Of a stretch of DNA of 64,000 nucleotides, positions 49,334-57,883 are shown one piece after another. How positions within the stretch are numbered: position 1 is the stretch's first letter; every line of letters starts with the position of its first letter. Origin of the DNA: Candidatus Magasanikbacteria bacterium RIFOXYC2_FULL_42_28 (lineage in GTDB: Bacteria; Patescibacteria; ABY1; Magasanikbacterales; GWA2-37-8); NCBI GenBank assembly GCA_001784435.1, contig MFQZ01000010.1:190801-254800 (forward strand). Direction: 5' to 3'. The notes beneath the pieces are model-generated. The model was not told where the DNA came from and ran no database searches. It was given only the letters and a program-made list of their open reading frames with translations. Position numbers and translations under genes: made by a program.

Positions 49334-50254
49334 ATGTGGTTTGACCAAACACCAATCATCGCCCTTGCCCCCATGGCCGATATGACCGACAGCCCGTTTA
49401 CACGGATTTGCCGGCAAGTCAGTGGCCATGATTTTGTCGTATTTAAGGAAATGTTGTCGGCCGAGGCGTTGACGCGTGATAATGAAAAAACCTTGAAAAT
49501 GGGGGAGTTTAATGGCGAAGAGCGACCACTCGTGATGCAAATTATGGGGGGTGATCCGGCTAATTTGGCCGAGGCGGCGCAAATGGTGGTGGATAAATTT
49601 CATCCCGATGGCATTGATATTAATATGGGTTGTCCGGTGCCAAAAATCGCCAATCGTTCCGATGCGGGCGCGGCGCTACTCAAAGATTGCGGACGGGCGG
49701 GAGAGGCGGTTAGAGCGATTAAAAAATTAAATTTAGGCGTGCCGCTGTCTGTTAAAACTCGTTTGGGCTGGAGTCAACATGACGAAATTTTGGAATTTGC
49801 TAAGCGGATTGAAGAGGCCGGAGCTGATGCGTTAACCATTCACGGCCGGACGCGCGCGGAAATGTATTCTGGCACGGCTGATTGGGAAACAATTGGTAAG
49901 GTCAAACAAATTATCAAAATCCCGTTACTAGCCAACGGCGATGTGCATTCGTCCGAAGATATTAAAAGATGTTTGGAAATTACCGGCGCGGATGGCGTGA
50001 TGATGGGGCGGGCGGCTTTGGGCAACCCCTGGATATTTAGCGGTCAAACACCGGATTTAGCAGAAAGAAAAAAAGTTATTTTAGAGCATGCCAAGTTGCA
50101 TTTGGAACATTACGGGCCAAACAGCATGGTAACTTTTCGTAAACATTTATTATATTACTTCAAAAGCCTGCCCGGAGCGGTAAAAATTCGCACGGCGCTC
50201 GCGCATTTAAAAACATTTTCCGAATTGGAAAATGTTTTGGAGGCAATCGTTTAA
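49334..50254 (+). CDS. dusB: tRNA-dihydrouridine synthase (DusB-like)
   Basis: A 306-residue FMN-dependent TIM-barrel enzyme that reduces uridines in tRNA D-loops. Motifs: ALAPMADMTDSPFTRICRQ at the start, INMGCPVPKIANRSDAGAAL with the catalytic Cys near 100, VKTRLGW, TIHGRTRAEMYSG and GADGVMMGRAALGNPWIF (FMN phosphate site). The ATG at 49334 follows the promoter at a sensible distance; the longer frame from 49277 would begin upstream of the transcript start. The C-terminal helical tRNA-binding domain is short but present. Confidence 0.94.
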   Translation: MWFDQTPIIALAPMADMTDSPFTRICRQVSGHDFVVFKEMLSAEALTRDNEKTLKMGEFNGEERPLVMQIMGGDPANLAEAAQMVVDKFHPDGIDINMGCPVPKIANRSDAGAALLKDCGRAGEAVRAIKKLNLGVPLSVKTRLGWSQHDEILEFAKRIEEAGADALTIHGRTRAEMYSGTADWETIGKVKQIIKIPLLANGDVHSSEDIKRCLEITGADGVMMGRAALGNPWIFSGQTPDLAERKKVILEHAKLHLEHYGPNSMVTFRKHLLYYFKSLPGAVKIRTALAHLKTFSELENVLEAIV

Positions 50255-50270
50255 ATAGTGTTTGGCAAGA

Positions 50271-50561
50271 TTAAATATGAGGCCGATTATACCTCTGTTC
50301 ATTTCTTTTCCCACGCTCGTAAGCGGCCACTTTGTGCCCTTGTTCTCTCCACTGTTGTCCGGCAGTTTCATTTGGTTCACTTCTGTAGACTACCGCTCCT
50401 TTTTCGTTGACATAAAGCGCCCCGTCTTCTTTTTCTTCTGGCGTTAATTCACGCGGTTTGACCGATGTTTGTGGTTGAGGTTGGGTAAATTCTAAATTAC
50501 CCTGCCCGTATTGTTCGGCCTTTTCTCGTAATTTTTTGATCATTTTTTCTTTGTTTGGCAT
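50271..50561 (-). CDS. Small hydrophilic hypothetical protein
   Basis: A 96-residue, charged protein started at 50561, where AAGGA lies about 5 nt upstream; the frame can be extended to 50579 without a ribosome binding site. It has Gln/Glu/Lys-rich N-terminal helices and a C-terminal GALYVNEKGAVVYRSEPNET stretch that may form a small beta hairpin. No family recognised. It is downstream of tRNA-Gln on the same strand. Confidence 0.6.
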   Translation of the reverse strand: MPNKEKMIKKLREKAEQYGQGNLEFTQPQPQTSVKPRELTPEEKEDGALYVNEKGAVVYRSEPNETAGQQWREQGHKVAAYERGKRNEQRYNRPHI

Positions 50562-50611
50562 ATTTTCCTTTCCGTGCAAATTAAAGTATTGCGCAAAAGT
50601 AATGACATATG

Positions 50612-50682
50612 CTCGGGGACTTGGATTCGAACCAAGATACGCAGATTCAGAGTCTGCGGTCCTACCATTAGACGATCCCCGA
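50612..50682 (-). tRNA. tRNA-Gln (anticodon CTG)
   Basis: Acceptor stem TCGGGGA/TCCCCGA, anticodon stem GCAGA/TCTGC with loop CTCTGAA, T-loop GTTCGAATC, discriminator G as usual for Gln. The 3' CCA is not encoded. 71 nt. Confidence 0.93.
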
Positions 50683-50726
50683 ATATAGGGTGGATGTTAG
50701 CATAATTTTGATGAAAAATCAAGTGT

Positions 50727-52361
50727 TTACCCCACCACCTCGCCGCCGAATTGCAGGGCTAAATCTTGGGCGGAAGTATCGGCGACGTTGTTTTCGGTTT
50801 TGATAATATAGCGCGGCTGTAGCTCGGCACCACCGGCGTCGGCGAGCGCGTCTAGGATAATTTTTTTGCTTTTAGGTTCGTCTAATTTATCTTTGTGAAA
50901 AGAGTAGGGGATATTTAAAATAAGCGCTCGGCCATCTAATTTTTCAATGGTCGCCATTTTTAAAACAAAAGTCAAAGACATGTTGGAGTTGCCGACGGTT
51001 TCAATCATTTTGTTCCAGATGGCGGTGGCTTGGTTGACTGTCATTGGCGAGGTGATTGCGGATGGAGATTCCTCAGGGCTTCGCTGCGCTTCTCCCTGTA
51101 AACTACTCGTGATGACATCGAAAGGCACCTCTACGGCCTTAGGTGGCTCTGGGAGGGTAGTTTTGGTTACCACCAGTCGTTGTGTCGGAGTGATATTTAG
51201 AGGTGATTTAACCACCCCCTCGCCCCCTCCTTGAAAAGGAGGGGTAGCGCCATTGTTGGTCCCGGTAGTATGAAAAATTTCCACTAATTCCACGGCTAAA
51301 ATCTCTAATGGTAATTGGGGTAAAATGGCCGAGCGGGTTTCTTGGCCCCGACGCGCGGTTTTATCAAGTGCCATTATTAGCTGGGGGGCGGTGGTGTGTT
51401 CGGCCAGATATTTTAAATCACTAATTTGACTTTTGGTTAACAGCGCGGTTTCGGTCGGCTGAAAACCAGTTTGAGAAATTAAAGTGAGGCGTAAAATTTG
51501 TAATAAATCTTCGGCCCAAATTTCGGGGTTAATACCGTTATTAGATAATCCGGCGACGGTGGCAAGCATATCGGCCGTCGCGCCCGCCAGTGCGTTTTTA
51601 ACAAACGCAAACGCTTCCTCTAATTGCGCCGAGGGTAAAACCGCTTGGGTCGCTTCTAAAGTTATTTTTTTTAAGTTTAATGACAAAATCTGACCGAATA
51701 AACTTTCGGCATCGCGCAGACAGCCACCGCTTTTGACCGCGATTAGTTCCAGTACTTCTTTATCCACTTTCACATCTTCTTCGCTCGCGATTTTTTTCAG
51801 TTTGGCGATAATCAGCTCGGCCGGAATTTTTTTGAAATTAAATCTCTGACAACGCGACACAATCGTGTCCGGTAATTTATTCAATTCCGTGGTTGCTAAA
51901 ATAAACAAAGCGTGCGCTGGTGGTTCCTCTAAAGTTTTTAAAAGCGCGTTAAAACTACTCGTAGACAGCATGTGCGCTTCGTCAATTATGAAAATTTTGT
52001 AAGGCGATTTCGTTGGTTTAAATTGGGCGTTATCAATAATATTTTCGCGCACATTTTCGACGCCAGTGTGCGAAGCCGCGTCCATTTCAATCACATCAAT
52101 ATTACGCCCGGTGGAAATTTCTTGGCACGAGCCACACTCGTCGCACGGCTCGGCTTTACCTAATTTTCTTTTTTCACAATTTAACGCTTTGGCCAATAGT
52201 CGTGCCAAAGTGGTTTTTCCCACCCCGCGCGGACCAGAAAACAAAAAAGCGTGCGCCGGCGTGCCAGCGGCGACTTCATTCATGACGGTTTGAACAATGT
52301 GTTCTTGGCCAACCAAATCAGTGAATATTTGGGGGCGGTATTTACGGTATAAAGTTGCCAT
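50727..52361 (-). CDS. dnaX: DNA polymerase III subunit gamma/tau (with repeat-derived insertions)
   Basis: A 544-residue AAA+ clamp-loader ATPase. Walker A FLFSGPRGVGKTTLARLLAK is near 38-57. The zinc module is C-x8-C-x2-C-x2-C (NCEKRKLGKAEPCDECGSCQ). Walker B is KIFIIDEAHMLS and the SRC motif is PDTIVSRCQRFNF. Domain III and a shorter tau-like tail follow. In the linker to the tail two repeat-encoded stretches appear: PPFQGGGEG near 371-381 and SLQGEAQRSPEE near 419-430. The second is nearly identical to a stretch in CysS. It would assemble with the delta' protein at 11606-12520. Confidence 0.95.
   Translation of the reverse strand: MATLYRKYRPQIFTDLVGQEHIVQTVMNEVAAGTPAHAFLFSGPRGVGKTTLARLLAKALNCEKRKLGKAEPCDECGSCQEISTGRNIDVIEMDAASHTGVENVRENIIDNAQFKPTKSPYKIFIIDEAHMLSTSSFNALLKTLEEPPAHALFILATTELNKLPDTIVSRCQRFNFKKIPAELIIAKLKKIASEEDVKVDKEVLELIAVKSGGCLRDAESLFGQILSLNLKKITLEATQAVLPSAQLEEAFAFVKNALAGATADMLATVAGLSNNGINPEIWAEDLLQILRLTLISQTGFQPTETALLTKSQISDLKYLAEHTTAPQLIMALDKTARRGQETRSAILPQLPLEILAVELVEIFHTTGTNNGATPPFQGGGEGVVKSPLNITPTQRLVVTKTTLPEPPKAVEVPFDVITSSLQGEAQRSPEESPSAITSPMTVNQATAIWNKMIETVGNSNMSLTFVLKMATIEKLDGRALILNIPYSFHKDKLDEPKSKKIILDALADAGGAELQPRYIIKTENNVADTSAQDLALQFGGEVVG
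51060..51117. repeat. GC-rich palindromic element, family D, in frame inside dnaX
   Basis: CAGGGCTTCGCTGCGCTTCT with CCCTGTAAACT (51074-51104), flanked by GGAGATTCCT and GTGATGAC. The inverted ends CAGGG/CCCTG make a hairpin. The same unit is in cysS at 56673-56704 in the same reading frame. Confidence 0.82.
51222..51250. repeat. GC-rich palindrome in frame inside dnaX
   Basis: CCCCCTCCTTGAAAAGGAGGGG-type inverted repeat encoding a PPFQGGGEG stretch. It resembles the secA palindrome at 38568-38640 in composition and position in a linker. Confidence 0.7.
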
Positions 52362-52418
52362 AGCAGAACAATAAGTCTAGGTATATTTATTTTCGTATTT
52401 GTTTAAATCAAAGTTATA

Positions 52419-52530
52419 AATGTCAAATATCCAATTTCCAATGTCAAATCAATGTCAAAGCCAAAATGTCAAATTTGATATTAGGATTTTGGATTTGATT
52501 GGAAATTGGAAATTTGGATTTTGAAATTTT
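52419..52530. repeat. AT-rich palindromic repeat, family A, copy 5
   Basis: Begins AATGTCAAATATCCAATTTCC and ends GAAATTGGAAATTTGGATTTTG. It fills the space between dnaX and the upstream VirD4-like gene. Confidence 0.9.
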
Positions 52531-52532
52531 CA

Positions 52533-55097
52533 CTATAAACTCGCTTCAATCAAATCACTATCCGCTTTTTTCGCCGCCATACCCAACTGCGCTCGTTCCA
52601 TAATTTCGGCGTCAACCAATTCGCGCGGTCGGCCATATTTTAAGCGGGATAATTCTTTAATGGCCGCGGCTAATTGTGGGTTACCTTTCTCGGGTGGGTA
52701 GGTAGTCATATTAAACGGCTTACAGGCGGTATTGTCAATAAGGATTTTAGCATAACCGGTAAATTGTTCCACATTGATTAAATCATAGGCGCCAAACACC
52801 GGGGCAAATTCTTTTTGGAGCACCTCGGCATCTTCGGGGCCGATGCGGAATGAAACAATGGTGCCGGCATTACCAAGTACCGCATCGCGCACGCCCGTTT
52901 TACCCTTATTGTCTTCTAACTGTTTCATGTACTGGTGCGCCATGATTAAATTTAAACGATACTTGCGCGCTTCGGACAAAATGGTGGCGATGGAATCAGT
53001 AATAAAATTTTGAAACTCATCCATATATAAATAAAAATCATAACGTTTGTCTTCGTCTAAGTTGGCGCGTTCCATGGCGGCCATTTGAATTTTTGACACA
53101 ATAATTAACCCCAAAAGATTAGAGTTAATTTCACCAACTAAACCTTTGGATAAATTCACAATCAAAATCTTTTTTTGATCCATAATTTCGCGGAAACTGA
53201 AGCTGGAGTGGGTTTGACCAATAATATTTCGGATCATTTGGTTTTCCACAAATCGGCCGACTTTAGAAATTAAATAACCCAACATTTCGGATTTATGAAA
53301 GTCAGAGGTCTTGGCCATTTCTTTATCCCAAAACGCCAATACCATCGGGTCGTTTAATTTCTTTTTCCATTTTTTGACAAATTCGTCGTCGGTAAACATG
53401 CGGGGAATTTCGGCAATGGTGCCCGGATTATGCATATCAGCCATGAGTGTCAACATCACATTGCGCATCTGGTGTTCAAACATCGGCCCGATCATGGATG
53501 GGTCAGTGACTAACTTATAAAAGATAGATACCATTTCTTGGCAGATAAAATCTTTTTGTTCTTCGGTGTGCGGTTCCATCATGTTTAACCCGAGCGGTCG
53601 TTCCACATCGGCCGGATTAAAATAAATGACATCGTCAGCGCGTTCTTTGGGAATGTGCTGTAAAACATATTCGGCAAAATCACCGTGCGGGTCAATCACG
53701 CACACGCCTTCGCCATTTCTAATATCTTGGACGGCCAAGGATTGGATAAACACGGATTTACCCACACCGGATTTACCAATGGTATACAAATGCCGGCGCC
53801 GGTCAGCGCGTTTGATGCGGACAATCGTTTCTTCACCGCGATAAATCGCGCGTCCCATAATGACACCCTCGGTGGGCATATCAATGGGCGGTGGCGATTT
53901 GCGCGCTCCGAGCCAGTTAATATGCGGGGTTTCGGTAAAGGGAGTGGGCATGTGCCAAAGCGAGGACATTTCTTCGGTATTCACTACCATATAGTGATGC
54001 TCTTGGGGCAGGCGATAGATAAAAGAGCGGATCAAATTATTTTGTCCACGTGGGATAGCGGCCGCGAAAGAATTTCCGTAACGGTAGATGCTGTATTGGC
54101 TAAACGCGTTAATAATATTTTCTAAATTCATCCGCGCTTTTTCTTTGGTGGGGGCCGCGCTCACGAGTCGAGCGGTAATTTCCAGCCCGCCGTGGCTTAG
54201 TTTTTCTTCCATGCTTTTGACCATTTCTTCTTCCATTTGCGTCAAGTGATATGCCTCGCTCCCGCTGGATTTGGTGGGGTCATGTTTTTTGGGAAAAAAT
54301 ATTTTTTTCCAGCGGTGCCAAGAACGGCCGATTGGTCCGCGTTGCGCCACGTATTCAAATTTTTGTCCTTCGCGAATATCTCTAATCATTCGGACACCTT
54401 GTCGGCGCCATTTGGGCGATGATGGTCGGAGCACATATTGAATAGCCGCGCCTTCGTTTTCGCCGATTTTGGAAAGCGGGTTAAGCAAGCCAACCAGCGG
54501 ATCGCTGTCTAATTTTTTATAAGTTTTTAAAGGAAAAGCGGAGCGGTGTTTGAAAAATAAATAAGCGCCGGCAATATGGCTTTCGGGTTTAAAAATATTA
54601 TAATCTGGTTCAATGGTGATTTCAGCGTGCGGGTATTGGGCGTGAATTTGTTGCTGGATAAAATCGGACATTTTGTCCGGGGCGACGACGTAGTAAGAAA
54701 TTTTGTTGTCTTTGACCACCAGCTCAAAAGTAATGTGGTCGTTGCGACCTTTGAGCCATTTGAAAAATCCTTTTTCCGCTTTTAATCCCGCTAAGCCGGA
54801 AAACAAAGCGTCGGCAATGGCAATTTTTTCGCGCAATTGGTTGATATTTTCTTCCATTGATTGGGCTGACTGTCCTTGGCCTTCACCTTTGCGTTCTTTG
54901 GGCACGCGCACGAGAAAAATTGTTTTGTGAAAGGCCTTACTCTGCCGTCCGCGGGAGCGCAAGATCCCGCGTAAAATATAGAGACAAGCGATAATTGACA
55001 AAACCCCCACGATAATCGTAGTAATTAAAAAAAATACGGGGTCTTGTAAAAGTCCGGCTACTAAGTTTAGCACATTGTTGATGTCAGCGGTTGTCAT
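52533..55097 (-). CDS. VirD4/TraD-type membrane ATPase (type IV secretion DNA-binding domain)
   Basis: An 854-residue protein. A transmembrane helix (about residues 18-42) and a large N-terminal domain (about 60-425) are followed by a RecA/HerA-like ATPase. Walker A is IGKSGVGKSVFIQS near 437-450, then CVIDPHGDFAEYVLQH and VIYFNPADVERPLGLNMM; Walker B is LYMDEFQNFITDS near 690, and IVSFRIGPEDAEVL near 740. This is the architecture of coupling ATPases of conjugation systems and their CPR relatives. It probably pumps DNA or protein across the envelope. A paralogue lacking the ATPase is at 44485-45948. The start overlaps the upstream gene by 4 nt. Confidence 0.88.
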   Translation of the reverse strand: MTTADINNVLNLVAGLLQDPVFFLITTIIVGVLSIIACLYILRGILRSRGRQSKAFHKTIFLVRVPKERKGEGQGQSAQSMEENINQLREKIAIADALFSGLAGLKAEKGFFKWLKGRNDHITFELVVKDNKISYYVVAPDKMSDFIQQQIHAQYPHAEITIEPDYNIFKPESHIAGAYLFFKHRSAFPLKTYKKLDSDPLVGLLNPLSKIGENEGAAIQYVLRPSSPKWRRQGVRMIRDIREGQKFEYVAQRGPIGRSWHRWKKIFFPKKHDPTKSSGSEAYHLTQMEEEMVKSMEEKLSHGGLEITARLVSAAPTKEKARMNLENIINAFSQYSIYRYGNSFAAAIPRGQNNLIRSFIYRLPQEHHYMVVNTEEMSSLWHMPTPFTETPHINWLGARKSPPPIDMPTEGVIMGRAIYRGEETIVRIKRADRRRHLYTIGKSGVGKSVFIQSLAVQDIRNGEGVCVIDPHGDFAEYVLQHIPKERADDVIYFNPADVERPLGLNMMEPHTEEQKDFICQEMVSIFYKLVTDPSMIGPMFEHQMRNVMLTLMADMHNPGTIAEIPRMFTDDEFVKKWKKKLNDPMVLAFWDKEMAKTSDFHKSEMLGYLISKVGRFVENQMIRNIIGQTHSSFSFREIMDQKKILIVNLSKGLVGEINSNLLGLIIVSKIQMAAMERANLDEDKRYDFYLYMDEFQNFITDSIATILSEARKYRLNLIMAHQYMKQLEDNKGKTGVRDAVLGNAGTIVSFRIGPEDAEVLQKEFAPVFGAYDLINVEQFTGYAKILIDNTACKPFNMTTYPPEKGNPQLAAAIKELSRLKYGRPRELVDAEIMERAQLGMAAKKADSDLIEASL

Positions 55098-55588
55098 TGT
55101 TTGTTCTTTAAAGCCACGATCAGGTCAGCTTTAATTTTTGCTTCTTGTTCTAAGAAAAATTTATTTATCCCGGGCAAAAGTTTTAACCATTCCAAAATTA
55201 AGCGCAACACTTTTTTTGCTTTCACGTGGGTCGCGCGCAACAGGTCGCGAATTTTTTCCGCCGTGATTTCGCCTTTGATTTTAAACTCTTGTTTGGCGAT
55301 AGGGGACAAGCGATTGTAAGCATCGCCTAAGCCGTCTTCCATTATTTTTTCAATTTTAATCGCAATCGGATCTTTGCCGGCCGGTAACATAGGCGTGGCG
55401 CGTCGTAAAAATTTTGGTACTTTGGACGACGCGGTTTTGGCTTCGGCCGGTTTGGGCGCTTGTTCCGATTGAATACGCTCTTGTTCACGAATATTTTCTT
55501 GTTCCAAACTCAAATCTACCGCTGGGGCGGATTCGGGTCGAGGCGCGAAATTTGGCTCGTCTTGTTCGTGGCGGTTGGCAATGGCCAT
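55094..55588 (-). CDS. Helical hypothetical protein coupled to the VirD4-like ATPase
   Basis: A 164-residue protein. The first ~75 residues are Glu/Gln/Pro/Ala-rich and probably disordered. The rest has amphipathic helices (IAIKIEKIMEDGLGDAYNRL, EIKGEITAEKIRDLLRATHV and VKAKKVLRLILEWLKLLPGI). No membrane segment. The stop overlaps the ATPase start by 4 nt, so translation is coupled and it is likely a partner of that ATPase. Not recognised as a known family. Confidence 0.72.
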   Translation of the reverse strand: MAIANRHEQDEPNFAPRPESAPAVDLSLEQENIREQERIQSEQAPKPAEAKTASSKVPKFLRRATPMLPAGKDPIAIKIEKIMEDGLGDAYNRLSPIAKQEFKIKGEITAEKIRDLLRATHVKAKKVLRLILEWLKLLPGINKFFLEQEAKIKADLIVALKNKQ

Positions 55589-55662
55589 AGGTGGTATTTT
55601 TTACTGTTATTATTATATCATAAAACAGCCAAAGTTAAAATATCCTGAAATGTTAAATATTT

Positions 55663-56328
55663 TTAGCGTATTTTTTCTCCTTTTTCGCTTTCATCCATTT
55701 GCCAGATTTCTTTTTGCGTAAAATAAACCGTAATCACGAGTCCGACAGTCGCCAGCGTTAAAATAATCGGCAAAAAGCGCGCGAGCGGTACATAGCCGTT
55801 AAGCAATATCACGCTCATATTAATTAAAATAAATAATAAACGCGCTTCGGTCGGCCCAAATTTCATAAAAGCGATTTTAAATTTATTGGTAGCGGAAAAA
55901 TTCAAGTAAGCGTTTACCATAAAAGCGCCAAATACCGCCAAAATATAAAATAACGAATTATAGTCGTCATTAAAAACAAACGAGTAACCAATTAAAACCG
56001 CGCACAAAAAAATATAATCCAAAAAATGGTCCATATAATATCCCCAGCGTCGCAGGCCGGTGTTGCGGGCGCGTCCGACCGCCCCATCAAACAGGTCAGT
56101 GATATATTGGAGGATAATCGCGCCGGATGTCGCCCAGAGCCAATGGACATTGGTTTGGGAAAGATAACCAAATAAAATAATTAGCGCGCTCCATAAAATT
56201 GTCAGCAAGGTGAGGTGATATGTCTGAATGCCGGCCGGAATTTTAGAGACATATTTTGCCACTAATATTTTTTCAAAGGGCGACAACAATGATTCACCGA
56301 CTTTTTCGTGGCCATGAAAATTATCCAT
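55663..56328 (-). CDS. CDP-alcohol phosphatidyltransferase family protein
   Basis: A 221-residue membrane enzyme with about six helices. The family motif is present: DLFDGAVGRARNTGLRRWGY followed by YMDHFLD, i.e. D-x2-DG-x2-(A/G)R...G-x3-D-x3-D, with Gly in place of the usual Ala. These enzymes join a CDP-linked lipid or polyol to an alcohol to make phospholipids or inositol/polyol-phosphate lipids. It lies 10 nt after cysS on the minus strand. The exact alcohol acceptor cannot be told. Confidence 0.85.
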   Translation of the reverse strand: MDNFHGHEKVGESLLSPFEKILVAKYVSKIPAGIQTYHLTLLTILWSALIILFGYLSQTNVHWLWATSGAIILQYITDLFDGAVGRARNTGLRRWGYYMDHFLDYIFLCAVLIGYSFVFNDDYNSLFYILAVFGAFMVNAYLNFSATNKFKIAFMKFGPTEARLLFILINMSVILLNGYVPLARFLPIILTLATVGLVITVYFTQKEIWQMDESEKGEKIR

Positions 56329-56338
56329 ATTTTTTTAA

Positions 56339-57835
56339 TTATTTTTTTGTTATATCAGTACCACTCGCGCTATCTTTTACCTCATATCCCAATTTTTCAA
56401 TTTGGGCGCGCAATTCGTCGCTCGCTTGAAAATCACGACGGTCACGGGCTTCGTTTCTTTGCGCCAATAACACCGCAACCGCGTCGGGCAGGGGTGTGGT
56501 TTGCGATTTTAGGGCATCGGCTAAATTTAATCCCAGCACTTTGTCAAATTCCAAAAGTGTTTTTTGGCTCACGGTTTTGGCTTTAATGGCATCCCACACC
56601 AGGGCCAGCGCTTCGGGCAAATTTAGGTCATCTTCAAGCGCGGTAGTGAATTTTTTGCTAATCTTAGTGTCGTCAGGGCTTCGCTGCGCTATGCCCTGTA
56701 AACTATTTTTGCTAGTGTTACAATTTGCGACCGCGTCCAATAAATGGTGGTAGCCGTTTTGGGCCGCTTCCAGCGCTTCCCAAGAAAAATTTAATTGTTT
56801 GCGATAGTGGGTTTGCAATAAAAAGAAACGGTAGGCGAGAGTGTCAAATCCTTTTTCTTTTAATGTGGAAATTGTTAAAAAATTATTGCCGGACTTGGCC
56901 ATTCTGTCGTTTTGAGTTAAAAGATATTCACCATGCACCCAAAAATTGGCGAGTGGAATGCCCGTCGCTGCCTCGCTCTGCGCGATTTCGTTGGTGTGGT
57001 GCACTGGTACATGATCAATTCCCCCACAATGAATATCAAATGGTTGTCCTAAAAATTTTACCGACATGGCCGAGCATTCAATGTGCCAGCCCGGAAACCC
57101 AACCCCCCACGGACTTTCCCATTCCATTTGCCTTTTACTTTCAGTTTTTGTCATCCCGAGCGAGGCTCGCGCCGACGAGGGATCTCCATCGGTTATCGAT
57201 TGGGACAGAGATTCCTCCTTCGTTGTCGGAATGACAGTAACTTGTGGCACAGAAAATTTCCACAGCGCGAAATCAGTTGGATTTTTTTTATCGCCCATAT
57301 CCACGCGCGCGCCCGCTTTTAATTCTTGATTTTTTAAATTAGCCATTTTGCCATAATCCGGAAATTTGGCAGTATCAAAATATATGCCATCAGAAGTTTT
57401 ATAAGTAAAACCTTTTTTTTCTAATTTTTTAATCAGCGCGATTTGTTCTTTAATATAATCGGTAGCGCGACAATAAATATCCGGTGGTAAAATATTTAAT
57501 TCGGCGATATCGTGTTCAAACGCCTCGGTATAAAATCGGGCGATATCCCAAGCAGTTTTACCTTCACGTTTAGCTCCTTTTTCCATTTTGTCTTCGCCCG
57601 TGTCGGCGTCCGAAGTCAAATGGCCAACGTCCGTTATATTCATGACATGTTTCACTTTATATCCCAAAAACAAAAGTGAGCGTTTTAAAACATCTTCAAA
57701 AACATAAGTGCGCAAATTGCCGATGTGGGCGTAGTTATAAACCGTCGGGCCACAAGTATAAAGCCCAACTTTTCCGGTTTTAAGAGGTTTAAAATCTTCT
57801 TTTTTGTGGTGGAGGGTGTTGTAAAGTGAGAACAT
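56339..57835 (-). CDS. cysS: Cysteine-tRNA ligase (with repeat-derived insertions)
   Basis: A 498-residue class I synthetase. Zn-ligand Cys and the HIGH motif appear in LYTCGPTVYNYAHIGNLRTY (about 25-44). Further core motifs are GWHIECSAMS, FDIHCGGIDHVPVHHTNEIA and the KMSKS equivalent NDRMAKSGNNFLT near 306-318. Two inserts are repeat-encoded: residues about 200-229 (TVIPTTKEESLSQSITDGDP and the next ~10), lying between the QxTxFALWK-like and GFPGWHIEC elements, and about 377-388 (SLQGIAQRSPDD). The active-site motifs are intact, so the enzyme is probably functional. Usual CysRS length is about 460. Confidence 0.95.
   Translation of the reverse strand: MFSLYNTLHHKKEDFKPLKTGKVGLYTCGPTVYNYAHIGNLRTYVFEDVLKRSLLFLGYKVKHVMNITDVGHLTSDADTGEDKMEKGAKREGKTAWDIARFYTEAFEHDIAELNILPPDIYCRATDYIKEQIALIKKLEKKGFTYKTSDGIYFDTAKFPDYGKMANLKNQELKAGARVDMGDKKNPTDFALWKFSVPQVTVIPTTKEESLSQSITDGDPSSARASLGMTKTESKRQMEWESPWGVGFPGWHIECSAMSVKFLGQPFDIHCGGIDHVPVHHTNEIAQSEAATGIPLANFWVHGEYLLTQNDRMAKSGNNFLTISTLKEKGFDTLAYRFFLLQTHYRKQLNFSWEALEAAQNGYHHLLDAVANCNTSKNSLQGIAQRSPDDTKISKKFTTALEDDLNLPEALALVWDAIKAKTVSQKTLLEFDKVLGLNLADALKSQTTPLPDAVAVLLAQRNEARDRRDFQASDELRAQIEKLGYEVKDSASGTDITKK
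56673..56704. repeat. GC-rich palindromic element, family D, in frame inside cysS
   Basis: CAGGGCTTCGCTGCGCTATG with CCCTGTAAACT; same unit and same frame as in dnaX at 51074-51104. Confidence 0.82.
57150..57235. repeat. RPE-like palindromic element, family C, in frame inside cysS
   Basis: An 86-bp unit with inverted ends GTCATCCCGA (57150-57159) and TCGGAATGAC (57226-57235). Its core CGAGCGAGGCTCGCGCCGACG is identical to that in secA at 40134 onward. Because cysS is on the minus strand, the element is read in the opposite orientation. Confidence 0.85.
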
Positions 57836-57883
57836 AAATATGTGCTAGAAGTTAGTATAATTTTTTAATATTGAGCGGTCTGT

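Noticed and set aside
53685..54125. Plus-strand 146-residue frame inside the VirD4-like gene
   Set aside because: Antisense to the Walker A region of a clear ATPase; no domain or ribosome binding site of its own.
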